From NCBI GenBank assembly GCA_035650255.1, contig DASRIA010000040.1, forward strand, positions 1 to 25,091: 25,091 nt of DNA, given 5' to 3'. A program made the position numbers and the translations under genes. Every line of letters begins with the position of its first letter. Position 1 is the first letter of the stretch. The notes under the pieces were generated by a model. That model saw only the letters and a list, made by a program, of their open reading frames with translations. It was not told the origin of the DNA and did no database searches. This document shows, piece by piece, positions 14,711 to 23,052 of this stretch. Source of the DNA: DASRIA01 sp035650255 (lineage in GTDB: Bacteria > Actinomycetota > Thermoleophilia > Solirubrobacterales > JBBDJG01).

Positions 14711-15907
14711 CTAGAGCTCCTCGTCGCGCACGCGCACGATCTCGGACAGCTCGTCGATGCGGGCCTGCACGCCGAGGCTGATCGCGGACTCGTCCCCGAG
14801 TATCCACGCGTGGTTGTAGACGCCGCGGACGGGGTCGAACTGATAGCCGGGCTGGATGTCGAGCAGGTAGTTCTCGAGCAGGCGGGGGAGGGTGTCCGCG
14901 GAGTCGAGCAGCAGCAGCGGCCCGTACTTGCCGCTGGCGCCCAGCGCCGCGGCGGCCGCGGCGTCCGCGGGGCGGTCCAGGTTCGCGAACACGAGCCCGT
15001 GGCCGGGATCGCGCACGCCCCAGCCGAAGTTCACGTCGGAATAGCGGGCGAAGGCGATCGCGTTCGTGACCGGGCTGCGGCCCTGGATCCGCCGGACGCG
15101 GCCGAACTGCCGCAGGGACCGCTCCACCCCGGCGGAGATCACGCCCTGGTGGCCGAGCAGGTAGATGCGGGGTCGCTCGTGGCGCCTGATCGCCTGCCTG
15201 GTTGCGCGCGGCAGCGAGTCCGGTTGCGTGAAGAGCACGGCGTCGCCCGACTTCGCCGCCCATGAGGCAGCGGGCATGGCGAACCCGGGCTCCTCGGCGG
15301 ACACGATCACCACGTTGGGCGAGGGCCGGTCGGCGATGTCGATCCGGAACTCGTCGATCGCGGCCGCGAGCCGCACCGGGTCGCTCCCGGAGATCCGCCG
15401 TGCCCGCAGGTCGTCCGGGGCGCGCGCGGGACCGACCTCGATCGCCTGCGCGCCGCCGGCGGCCGCTGCGCCGGTCGGCTTCAGGGTGTCGAGCGCAGTG
15501 GAGGTCGCACGCGGCAGGTCCGCGCGGTCCGTCAGCAGCAGCGGGGCCCGCAGCGGGGGCGCCATCAGGACGGAGGCCGCCACGCCGGCCCGCCAGTCGC
15601 CCTGATCGACCAGCGCCACCGCCCGCGGGCGAGTGCCGCGGGTCTGCCCGGGATAGGTGGCAGTGGCGGTCCCGGCCGCGTCCGCAGCCGGGTCCTCGCC
15701 GCCCACCCTGGTCGTGTTCTTCGTGGCCAGCGCGGGGAAGCCCAGCACGGTCTGGTCGGCCGTGTCCTCCTCCAGCCGCACCTCGACGGGGTCGTCGCCG
15801 CCCCCGCAGGCGCCGATCGCGAGCGCCAGCGCCACGAACGCGGCCGCCACCGCGGCCAGGCGCGGACGGCAGGCCGCCGGGCGCGCGGCTGTGCGGGGCT
15901 CGGCCAT
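14711..15907 (-). CDS. Lipoprotein with cell-wall-binding-repeat-2-like domains
   Basis: A 398-residue exported lipoprotein. The signal runs to AIGAC with lipidated Cys34, followed by a GGGDDP spacer. The rest consists of repeated alpha/beta units like CWB2 (PF04122): a hydrophobic strand, a putative surface loop, and R-I-(S/Q)-G-(S/R) turns, seen at RRISGSDPVRLAAAIDEF, PNVVIVSAEEPGFAMPAASWAA, PRIYLLGHQGVISAGVERSLRQF and RRIQGRSPVTNAIAFARYSD. In Firmicutes this fold attaches proteins to wall polymers; single-copy lipoproteins of this kind are common in Actinobacteria, with unknown role. It heads the minus unit and diverges from the acyl-CoA dehydrogenase at 16069. Confidence 0.8.
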   Translation of the reverse strand: MAEPRTAARPAACRPRLAAVAAAFVALALAIGACGGGDDPVEVRLEEDTADQTVLGFPALATKNTTRVGGEDPAADAAGTATATYPGQTRGTRPRAVALVDQGDWRAGVAASVLMAPPLRAPLLLTDRADLPRATSTALDTLKPTGAAAAGGAQAIEVGPARAPDDLRARRISGSDPVRLAAAIDEFRIDIADRPSPNVVIVSAEEPGFAMPAASWAAKSGDAVLFTQPDSLPRATRQAIRRHERPRIYLLGHQGVISAGVERSLRQFGRVRRIQGRSPVTNAIAFARYSDVNFGWGVRDPGHGLVFANLDRPADAAAAAALGASGKYGPLLLLDSADTLPRLLENYLLDIQPGYQFDPVRGVYNHAWILGDESAISLGVQARIDELSEIVRVRDEEL

Positions 15908-15973
15908 CGAGCGGCGGACGATAGCGGCTGAACCTCACGGCGCCGGAAGCGTGTGGACCGCCCGGAGGAGGGG

Positions 15974-15979
15974 TACACT
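15974..15979 (+). promoter_or_regulatory. Likely -10 box of the 16069 acyl-CoA dehydrogenase gene
   Basis: TACACT is a good -10 hexamer. A start of transcription about seven bases later would fall on the palindrome that follows. No good -35 is visible. Confidence 0.45.
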
Positions 15980-15985
15980 TGTCTT

Positions 15986-16005
15986 GGTTGACTCGTCAGT
16001 CAACC
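15986..16005. promoter_or_regulatory. Palindromic operator, copy 2 (TTGACT-N4-AGTCAA)
   Basis: GGTTGACT-CGTC-AGTCAACC is a perfect inverted repeat with eight-base arms. Its core (15988-16003) has the same arms and spacing as the palindrome at 9957-9972. It lies at the expected transcription start of the acyl-CoA dehydrogenase gene, a classic repressor position. Confidence 0.7.
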
Positions 16006-16068
16006 GCCGGAGCGCATGGAGCCGCCGGGGCACGCCATGCGGCGGCCGAGAGCTTGGAGCCGGAGCGG

Positions 16069-17400
16069 ATGGACTTTCGACTCAACGAAGAAACGCTCGA
16101 ATGGCAGCAGTACTGCCGCAAGTTCGCCCAAGAGGTGGTGCGGCCGGTGGCGGCGCAGCACGACCGCGACGAGAGCGTCCCCTATGACGTGATGCAGCAG
16201 GCCTACGAGTGGAAGCTGGCCGGCCTCGACTGGATCCAGTCGCTGCAGACGGATTCCGAGGGGCTGAAGGGCGTCATCTACGCCGAGGAGCTGCACTGGG
16301 GCTGCGCGGGCATCGCGCTCGCGATCTCGGCTTCGACGTTGTGCGCGGCGGGTGTCGCGTCATCCGGCACCCCCGAGCAGATCGGCCGCTGGATCCCCGA
16401 GGTGATCGGCTCGAAGGACAACCCCAAGATCGGGGCGTACGCCGTCACCGAGCCGGCAGCCGGGTCGGACGTCAAGTCATTGCGCACGACCGCCAAGCGC
16501 GACGGCGACGACTGGATCCTGAACGGCACCAAGACCTTCATCTCGAACGGGGGCATCGCGGACGTCACGGTGGTCGTCGCGACCGTTGACCCCGACCTGG
16601 GCCACCGTGGCCAGGCGTCGTTCATCGTGACGGGCGACAACCCCGGGCTGAAGCTCGGCCACAAGGAGTCGAAGCTCGGCATCCGCGCCTCGCAGACCGC
16701 CGAGATCGTGCTCGAGGACTGCCGCATCCCCGGCGACCATCTGCTGGGCGGCGAGGAGAAGCTCCAGCGCAAGCTCGAGCGTGCCCGCTCGGGCCAGAGC
16801 TCGGGCACGTCCGGTGCGCTCGCAACGTTCGAGATCACACGCCCAACGGTCGGCGCCTCCGCCCTCGGCATCGCGCAGGCCGCGTACGAGTGGACGCTCG
16901 AGTATCTGCACGGTCACACGGAGGACGGCCGCCCGCTGCTTCAGGAGCAGCGCATCCAGCAGGTGCTCGCCGATGTGGCGACCGAGATCGAGGCGGCGCG
17001 CCTGCTCGTGTGGCGCGCGGCGTGGATGGGCCGCAACGGCGTCCCGATGACGGGCGGCCAGGGCTCGATGTCGAAACTCAAGGGCGGAGACGTCGCGATG
17101 TGGGCCACGACGGAGCTGATGGACCTGGTCGGTCCGGCGGCCCAGTCGATGGACTACCCGCTCGAGAAGTGGTTCCGCGACGCGAAGATCTACCAGATCT
17201 TCGAGGGCACGGCCCAGATCCAGCGGCTGGTCATCGCGCGCATGCAGACGGCGGAATACGCCGAGCGCCTGCAGTTCGCGAAGGACGTTGCCGAGGGGGC
17301 GCAGGCCAACGGCGCCGCCAACGGCGTGGTGTCGCAGGCCCCCGGCAACTCACCGTCCGAGACCGCAGCCGGCGCCGAGACGAGCCGGGTCCCGGCCTAG
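16069..17400 (+). CDS. Acyl-CoA dehydrogenase
   Basis: A 443-residue FAD-dependent acyl-CoA dehydrogenase of the classical type. YAVTEPAAGSDVKSLRT (124-140) and WILNGTKTFISNGG (149-162) contact FAD and substrate, EDGRPLLQEQRIQQVLADV is the FAD-binding helix region, and IYQIFEGTAQIQRLVIAR (374-391) carries the catalytic Glu379. A 40-residue insertion near 230-255 (EEKLQRKLERARSGQSSGTSG) and an Ala/Asn/Gly-rich tail after about 405 are unusual. The frame is open to 15979, but ATG 16069 starts at the family's N-terminus and has GGAG nine bases upstream, and the extension would cover the operator. Its stop overlaps the convergent radical SAM gene by four bases (CTAG). It probably belongs to the same regulon as the thiolase operon. 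Confidence 0.93.
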   Translation: MDFRLNEETLEWQQYCRKFAQEVVRPVAAQHDRDESVPYDVMQQAYEWKLAGLDWIQSLQTDSEGLKGVIYAEELHWGCAGIALAISASTLCAAGVASSGTPEQIGRWIPEVIGSKDNPKIGAYAVTEPAAGSDVKSLRTTAKRDGDDWILNGTKTFISNGGIADVTVVVATVDPDLGHRGQASFIVTGDNPGLKLGHKESKLGIRASQTAEIVLEDCRIPGDHLLGGEEKLQRKLERARSGQSSGTSGALATFEITRPTVGASALGIAQAAYEWTLEYLHGHTEDGRPLLQEQRIQQVLADVATEIEAARLLVWRAAWMGRNGVPMTGGQGSMSKLKGGDVAMWATTELMDLVGPAAQSMDYPLEKWFRDAKIYQIFEGTAQIQRLVIARMQTAEYAERLQFAKDVAEGAQANGAANGVVSQAPGNSPSETAAGAETSRVPA

Positions 17401-20400
17401 AGGCGCAGGGTTCCGTCCCCGTCCACGGCGGGGCGGTGGCCGGGCTGCTCGTGCTCGGATTGGAGGCGCGTGATCCGGCACGTGAACACCGTGCGCTCGC
17501 CGCGGCGAGCGCGCAGCGTGAACGAGTAGTCGCCCTCGGGCGCAAACCGGCGTTGGGGCAGTGAGAGGTTGAACCCGGCCGAAGCGGCACCGGGAACCGT
17601 CGCGTGGACCTGCGCGACGTCGGGTCGCGGCGCGGTTGTCGCGACGGCCGTCTCACCGTCGTCGGTGACCGCCTCCACCACGTCCGCAGGGCCTTCGCCG
17701 GTCAGCAGCCAGCCGGAGATCTCCAGCCGGCCGTAGCGGATCCCGATCGTGTCGAGGCAGCCGCCGCACCACTGCGCGGCCTGCTCGCCGCCCGCCTCGG
17801 CTGCGGCGGCCTCGAAGCCATGCTTGATCGCATCGCCCATCGCCCGCGTGGCGTCGCCCACGAGCTCGCCGATGCGGGCCACGGCCGCTTCGAACGCATC
17901 CAGGGTGCGTCGCACCGCGTCGTCGTCGTGCGCCGTGGACGGCAGCAGGGTTCCGTTGGTGAGCACCCCGTGCTCGGCACAGGACTCGAGGAACATCGCC
18001 TCTGCCTGCTCGCGATCGATGCCGGCCTGGTCGGCGAAGGCGAACGCCATGCGCGACTCGTGGCCCAAAAGCCGCGCGTTCACGCCGGCCCGCGCGCACG
18101 CCTCCTCGAAGCCGCTGCGCAGCGCCGCGCCGATCCGCTCGAGGTGCGGCGCGGCGGGCTGGTCGCGCACGGTCTGGAGGACGGCGCGTGCGGCGGCCAG
18201 CGACAGGGTCTCGCCCCGGAAGGTCATGCCGTATGCGACCGTGGGGAGGAGCTTCATGTAGCCGCCCGTGCCCACCAGCGCCGAGAGCGGCATGCCGTTC
18301 GCGAGTCCTTTGCCGAAGCAGGCGAGGTCCGGTTGCACGCCGAACAGCTCTTGAGCACCGCCGTTGGCCAGGCGCAGCCCGGTCACCATCTCGTCGAACA
18401 CGACCAGCACGCCCTCCGCGTGGGCGAGCTCGATCAGGCCCTCCAGGTATCCGGGCTCCGGCAGCTCGAAGGCCATCGGCTCCATCACGATTGCGGCGAC
18501 TTCGCCGCGGCGCCTGCCGAGCTGCTCGCCGAGCGCGTCGAGGTCGTTGTACGGGAACGGCTCGACCAGCGCGCGCAGGACCTTGGGTATGCCCTGCACG
18601 CCCGGATGCATGCACGTGAACCACTCGTGGAACCCGTGGACGCCGTACTGGAGTACCACCTCGCGCCCCGTGGCCGCGCGCGCCACGCGGATCGCGGCGG
18701 TCAGCGCGTCGGAGCCGTTCTTGCCGAACGTGACCATCTCGGCGCACGGCACCATCTCCTTCAGGAGCGTCGCGACCTCGACCTCGATCGGGTGCATCAG
18801 CGTGAGCGTCGGGCCGGCCTCGAGCTGGGCGCGCACGGCCTCCTCCACCGCCGGATGGCGGTAGCCGAGCAGGACCGGGCCGCCCCCGCCGACCCAGTCG
18901 ATGAAGGTCCTCCCCGCGGTGTCGGTCAGCTCGCAGCCCTCGGCCCCCACGGCGAACCGCGGCAACACGTCTCCGGCTCCCTCGTAGATGGGGCGCAGTG
19001 CCGTGCGGTGGTGGCCGCCGTAACCCAGGACGGCGTCGGCCTGCCGCATCAGCGATCCCCCGTGTCGATCCATGCCCGCATCCTTGCGAACGGCGCGCTC
19101 GACGGCGCGCCGTGGGCCTGCGCCGTTCGCATGCACCGGGCGATGCTCCAGCGGCACGACCGGCTCGCGCACGTCGTAGACCAGGTGGGTGCGCTGGTTC
19201 TCCGCCGCGACGGCGTAGTGGTCGTCCAGGTGGCTGGCGAATGCGCGGTAGGTCTCGAGCCACCAGAACGCGCTGCTCGGGAACGCGATGAACTCGGCCC
19301 CAGCGGCGCGCTGCTGCTCGAGATGCTCGATCGCCCACGCGGCGTCCGGGGGGTGGAACCCGATCCAGGCGCCGCCCGGCAGGCAGGGGAAGTGGTGCGC
19401 CTCACGCCCGTCGATCTGCATGAACGCGTCGTCGCCGCGGCTCACCACCAGCACGCGGGCGCCGGCCGGGACGGCGCGCTCCACGGCGCGGCACAGGTCG
19501 GCGGTCACGCGGTCGTATTCCTCCGTGGTCAGGCCGCCGTCCTCGGACTGGCTCTCGGACGGGTTGCCGCGCTTGCGCCGCCGCGGCCCCGGCGTCTCCC
19601 CCCGCTCACGCAGCGGGGGCCGGGACGGCAGGCTCGCCTCCTCCCAGCCCACCTGGCGCTCCCCGCCCAGGTACACGGGCGCGAGATGGCCCTCGTCCGC
19701 GTAGCCCAGCGCGGAGCCTTCGACCCGCGGGATCGCCTCGTGCCGGATCAGGCACCGGATCTCCTCCGAGCGCAGGTGGGGCTCATGCGCGTCGGCGCTG
19801 ATCGCGTAGACGGCCCACCACCAGCCGAGGTTCGTGTCCAGGCGCTCCCACACCGAGGAAGGCAGCTCGAGCTCGACCTCCCCACCACGGCGCCGCGGGT
19901 CTTCGAAGGGCACGCGCTCCACCCGGTCCGTCGCCCCGCCCAGGGACAGCACGAGCTCGTAGCGCTCCACGACCTGTTGCGGCCGCCGCACACGGAACAC
20001 GGGCCGCTCCTCCGTACGTGTCATGTGCGCAGGCGCCGCGACCACCAGGTCCCTCACGATCGAGCGGCTGGTGGAAGTCCCGAGGTCGTCCTCGTAGAGC
20101 TCCGCGAACTCGAGGTCCTCCTGGGGCTCGACCGGGTCGACGAACCTGCAGCTCGCACAGATGCTCGGGTAGTCCCACGTGTAGTGCGCGCGCCGCAGGT
20201 CTCGCGCGGACGGGCCGTTCCAGATCTCGTCGAAGTCCTGGTCCTTGAGGTTGCCGAGTATCAGCTCGCCCTCGGTGGCGAGGCCGCACGGCTCCACCTT
20301 GCCGTCCAGCTCGATCTGGAGCCGGTCGTATCCGTACTTGCAGAAGCCCGGGTGACGCAGGTGCATCTGCTCGTCGAAGTGGTCGTTCCAGAGCTTGCTG

Positions 20401-21278
20401 CGGCGGGCACGCACCTTGCGCGCCGGCGGGCGGAAGTCGAAGAACTGCGCGCCGTCGAGGTCCCAGCCCAGCCGCAGCCGCCGCTGCCGGGCGACTTCGA
20501 GGCACTGCTGCTTGATGCGCTCGAGGTACGCGCTCGAGAAATGAAGAGTGGCGTCCAGGTGGCTGCTGTGGCGGTTCGTGTCGATCAGCTGGATCACGTT
20601 CAGCGACGGCACGCCGGCATCCGCCATGTAGGCCACGGTCTCCGGCATCGCGGCCGCGTTCTCGGTCATGAACACGACCTGCACCAGGCACTCGATGCCG
20701 TGTTCCTCGCAGAACCTCGCCGCGCCCGGGATGTTCGCGAAGACCTTGTCGGACTTCGCACCCGGCCGGATCTTCTCGAACACCTCGGGGATGTGGCTGT
20801 CGATCGACATCACCACCATCTCCACGTAGTCGCGGAGCTCGTCGAGCTTCTCCTGGTCGAGGAACTGGGTGTTCGTCGTGAGCGCCAGCTGCACGCTGTA
20901 GTCGCGTGCGAACGCGAGCGTGTCCTCCCACGTTGCGGCGAGCGGCTCGCTCGCGCTGTGCGGGGTGATCACGGACAGGAACGGCGCGATCTGCGTGCGC
21001 ACCTTCTCGAGCACCACCGGGTCCATGCGCTCGAACCGCGGGTTCTCCCCGTCCCAGCACATCACGCAGCTCATGTTGCAGAAGTTGCTGAACTGCACGT
21101 GGGCCTCGTAGGGGCCGGATTCGAAGGTGAGCCGCTTCTCCAGCAGCTCGCGGTCGAGCAGCGCGCGGTTGCGCTTCGCGATGCGCTCGCGGTCCTGCCA
21201 CGAGATCACGGGCGTGTCCACGGGTCGAGCGGGCCGTAGAGCGCTGTCGGTCCGCTGCGACGAGGCTGCTTTGGCCAT
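17397..21278 (-). CDS. Multidomain radical SAM-SPASM / class III aminotransferase fusion
   Basis: One uninterrupted 1293-residue chain. Residues 55-300 are a radical SAM domain with the [4Fe-4S] motif CNMSCVMC (Cys67, 71, 74). Residues 310-380 are SPASM-like, with Cys313, 331, 374 and 377 that could hold a further cluster. Residues 425-515 look beta-rich and are unassigned. Residues 583-702 (ARVLVVSRGDD...HFPCLPGGAW...EFIAFPSSAFWWLETY) form a Rossmann-like domain resembling ones in actinobacterial surface-polymer proteins. Residues 745-1140 are a glutamate-1-semialdehyde-type aminotransferase with GKNGSDAL, Asp962 (VVFDEMVTG) and PLP Lys990 (CFGKGLANG). Residues 1175-1272 form a beta-rich tail. 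The start has a strong GGGAGGAAG site. Role inferred: oxidation or rearrangement, then amination, of one substrate, possibly a sugar or peptide for a surface molecule. Substrate unknown. Confidence 0.9.
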   Translation of the reverse strand: MAKAASSQRTDSALRPARPVDTPVISWQDRERIAKRNRALLDRELLEKRLTFESGPYEAHVQFSNFCNMSCVMCWDGENPRFERMDPVVLEKVRTQIAPFLSVITPHSASEPLAATWEDTLAFARDYSVQLALTTNTQFLDQEKLDELRDYVEMVVMSIDSHIPEVFEKIRPGAKSDKVFANIPGAARFCEEHGIECLVQVVFMTENAAAMPETVAYMADAGVPSLNVIQLIDTNRHSSHLDATLHFSSAYLERIKQQCLEVARQRRLRLGWDLDGAQFFDFRPPARKVRARRSKLWNDHFDEQMHLRHPGFCKYGYDRLQIELDGKVEPCGLATEGELILGNLKDQDFDEIWNGPSARDLRRAHYTWDYPSICASCRFVDPVEPQEDLEFAELYEDDLGTSTSRSIVRDLVVAAPAHMTRTEERPVFRVRRPQQVVERYELVLSLGGATDRVERVPFEDPRRRGGEVELELPSSVWERLDTNLGWWWAVYAISADAHEPHLRSEEIRCLIRHEAIPRVEGSALGYADEGHLAPVYLGGERQVGWEEASLPSRPPLRERGETPGPRRRKRGNPSESQSEDGGLTTEEYDRVTADLCRAVERAVPAGARVLVVSRGDDAFMQIDGREAHHFPCLPGGAWIGFHPPDAAWAIEHLEQQRAAGAEFIAFPSSAFWWLETYRAFASHLDDHYAVAAENQRTHLVYDVREPVVPLEHRPVHANGAGPRRAVERAVRKDAGMDRHGGSLMRQADAVLGYGGHHRTALRPIYEGAGDVLPRFAVGAEGCELTDTAGRTFIDWVGGGGPVLLGYRHPAVEEAVRAQLEAGPTLTLMHPIEVEVATLLKEMVPCAEMVTFGKNGSDALTAAIRVARAATGREVVLQYGVHGFHEWFTCMHPGVQGIPKVLRALVEPFPYNDLDALGEQLGRRRGEVAAIVMEPMAFELPEPGYLEGLIELAHAEGVLVVFDEMVTGLRLANGGAQELFGVQPDLACFGKGLANGMPLSALVGTGGYMKLLPTVAYGMTFRGETLSLAAARAVLQTVRDQPAAPHLERIGAALRSGFEEACARAGVNARLLGHESRMAFAFADQAGIDREQAEAMFLESCAEHGVLTNGTLLPSTAHDDDAVRRTLDAFEAAVARIGELVGDATRAMGDAIKHGFEAAAAEAGGEQAAQWCGGCLDTIGIRYGRLEISGWLLTGEGPADVVEAVTDDGETAVATTAPRPDVAQVHATVPGAASAGFNLSLPQRRFAPEGDYSFTLRARRGERTVFTCRITRLQSEHEQPGHRPAVDGDGTLRL

Positions 21279-21304
21279 GCACTTCCTCCCTTGCGCCCCG
21301 GTCG

Positions 21305-21333
21305 AGCCTATCCTGAGCGCAGACTAATCCCAA
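21305..21333 (-). promoter_or_regulatory. Possible promoter of the radical SAM-aminotransferase gene
   Basis: On the minus strand TTGGGA (21333-21328) and TAGGCT (21310-21305) are 17 bases apart, about 27 bases before the start codon. The hexamers are only moderately close to consensus. Confidence 0.3.
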
Positions 21334-21374
21334 TCCGCCCGGTTATCAAGCCGCCGATCCGGTTTCCTGTCCCC

Positions 21375-22100
21375 GTGTACTCCCATCACAAGTTCGGCCA
21401 CCAGTGGGACCACTCGCCCGCTCCGCACGTCTCGTACCTGGTGTGCGCGCTGCCCCGGTCCGGCAGCTCCCTGCTCTGCGACGTGCTGGCCGGTACGGAG
21501 CTGGCGGGGGCTCCCACGGAGTACTTCGACCGGAATCAGATGGAGGCGTTTGCGCGCGAGTGGGAGGTCTCCGGGACCGATCGCTACCTGGAGGCGCTGT
21601 TCGCCCGGAAGACCAGCCCGAACGGCGTCTTCGGCCTGAAGGCCTTCATCCACCAGATCGAGGACGTGCTGGGCGACCGCGATCTGGACGCGGTCTTCCC
21701 GGACCTGCGGCTGGTGTACGTGCGCCGGCGTGACCACGTGCGGCAGGCGGTGTCATGGGCGCGGGCGAGCCAGACGGGGCAGTGGGCCTCCGACCTCCCC
21801 GTGCTGCGGGACGGGCCCGCGAGTTACGACGCGCAGGAGATCGGGGAGCTGGTGGCCCGCATCGAGTCGGAGGAAGACCGCTGGGAGGACCTGTTCGCAC
21901 GTCGCGGCCGCGAGCCGCTGCGGATCGACTACGAGCAGCTGGCGCCCGACCCGGCTTCCGCAGTGCGGCGCGTGTTCGACCTCGTCGGGATCGAGGCGCC
22001 GCCGGGCTTCGAACCGCCGGCGCCCACGCTGCGGCGCCAGGCCGACGAGTTGAGCGAGGCGTGGGTGCGCCGCTACCGGGACAGCGTCACGTCCCGCTAG
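21375..22100 (+). CDS. Stf0-like sulfotransferase
   Basis: A 241-residue PAPS-dependent sulfotransferase that moves a sulfate group to a hydroxyl, probably of a carbohydrate. The 5'-phosphosulfate loop is LVCALPRSGSSLLCDVL (22-38), with SPTEYF-like APTEYFD after it. The 3'-phosphate segment VRRRDHVRQAVSWARASQT is followed by GQW, the very pattern of mycobacterial Stf0 (trehalose 2-sulfotransferase). Near the C-terminus RIDYEQLAPDPASAVRRVFDLVGI matches the family. The frame extends to a TTG at 21291, but that part would be basic and Pro-rich, so GTG 21375 is preferred; neither start has a clear ribosome site. It diverges from the radical SAM fusion, which suggests a shared product, and leads into the CDF gene 11 bases later. 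Confidence 0.87.
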   Translation: MYSHHKFGHQWDHSPAPHVSYLVCALPRSGSSLLCDVLAGTELAGAPTEYFDRNQMEAFAREWEVSGTDRYLEALFARKTSPNGVFGLKAFIHQIEDVLGDRDLDAVFPDLRLVYVRRRDHVRQAVSWARASQTGQWASDLPVLRDGPASYDAQEIGELVARIESEEDRWEDLFARRGREPLRIDYEQLAPDPASAVRRVFDLVGIEAPPGFEPPAPTLRRQADELSEAWVRRYRDSVTSR

Positions 22101-22111
22101 CCTGGGCCTTC

Positions 22112-23032
22112 GTGGCCCACGGGCACGCTCATTCCCACTCGCACGCCGGTCTCGACGCACGACGCGCGGGCAACCGGTCGCGCATGGCCGTCGCGCTGGC
22201 GATCAACGCGGTGCTGCTGGTGGGCACCGTGATCGGCGGGCTCCTGACGGGATCGCTGGCGCTCCTGGCCGACGCCGGCCACCTGCTGTCGGACGTGGGG
22301 GCGATCGGCATCGGGCTCGTGGCCGCCCGGCTGGCCGGCCGCGCGCCCACCCCGGAGCGCACCTACGGGCTGCAGCGCAGCGAGGTGCTGGGAGCACTCG
22401 CGAACGGGATCCTGCTCGTCGTCGTCTCGGTCCTGATCGTGGTCGAGGCCCTGAGCCGGTTCGGGTCGCCGCCGGACGTGTCGGGCGGCGGGATGCTGGC
22501 CGTCGGCGTGGCCGGGCTGGCGGGGAACGTGGCCGCGACCTGGGTGCTTGCATCCGGTGACCGGGCGGACCTCAACCTCGAGGGCGTGCTGCGCCATTCG
22601 GCGGCGGACGCGCTCAGCTCGATCGGCGTCGTGGTGGCCGCGATCGCCGTGCTGGCGGCGGGATGGGACGCGGCCGACCCGGTCGCGAGCCTCGTGATCG
22701 CGGGCCTGATCCTGGCCGGGTCGTGGCGGCTGTTGAAGGAGCCGCTCGACGTGCTGCTCGAGGCCGCGCCCGCCGGCATGGACGTGTCGGCCGTGGGCGG
22801 CGCGATCGCGGCGGAGCCGGACGTGATCGAGGTGCACGATCTCCACGTGTGGACCGTGACGTCCGGGTTCCCCGCGCTCAGCGCGCACGTGGTCGTGCGC
22901 CCGGGGTGCGATCGCGATCGCGTGCTGCGGCGGGTGGAGCACGTGCTGCGCGACCGCTTCGGGATCAGCCACACGACGCTCCAGATGGTGGAACAGGCGC
23001 CCGACCTGATCCAGGTGGAGCGGGGAGGGTAG
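22112..23032 (+). CDS. Cation diffusion facilitator (CDF) family metal transporter
   Basis: A 306-residue inner-membrane antiporter exporting Zn2+ or a similar divalent ion in exchange for protons. It opens with a His-rich metal-binding run (AHGHAHSHSHAGL), followed by six membrane helices. The transport site residues are visible in helix 2 (ADAGHLLSD, His57 and Asp61) and helix 5 (RHSAADALSS). The C-terminal cytoplasmic dimerisation domain has the ferredoxin-like VIEVHDLHVWTVTSGFPALSAHVVV pattern. The HxxxD plus HxxxD arrangement is that of the zinc-transporting CzcD/ZitB group. The GTG at 22112 starts exactly at the His-rich run. The gene closely follows the sulfotransferase and may share its transcript, though the functions look unrelated. 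Confidence 0.94.
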   Translation: MAHGHAHSHSHAGLDARRAGNRSRMAVALAINAVLLVGTVIGGLLTGSLALLADAGHLLSDVGAIGIGLVAARLAGRAPTPERTYGLQRSEVLGALANGILLVVVSVLIVVEALSRFGSPPDVSGGGMLAVGVAGLAGNVAATWVLASGDRADLNLEGVLRHSAADALSSIGVVVAAIAVLAAGWDAADPVASLVIAGLILAGSWRLLKEPLDVLLEAAPAGMDVSAVGGAIAAEPDVIEVHDLHVWTVTSGFPALSAHVVVRPGCDRDRVLRRVEHVLRDRFGISHTTLQMVEQAPDLIQVERGG

Positions 23033-23052
23033 GCGCCGACGCTCCCGGCGGC

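Noticed and set aside
15979..16068. Upstream extension of the third acyl-CoA dehydrogenase
   Set aside because: It covers the operator palindrome and lies outside the family's normal N-terminus; ATG 16069 has a better ribosome site.
17604..21239. Plus-strand open frame of 1211 codons opposite the radical SAM fusion
   Set aside because: It is antisense to a gene with clear catalytic motifs, and its composition (His/Arg/Val/Leu runs, no domain) is what GC-rich codon bias gives on the opposite strand.
21291..21374. TTG-initiated extension of the sulfotransferase
   Set aside because: The added 28 residues are basic and proline-rich, without family likeness. It cannot be fully excluded, because GTG 21375 also lacks a ribosome site.
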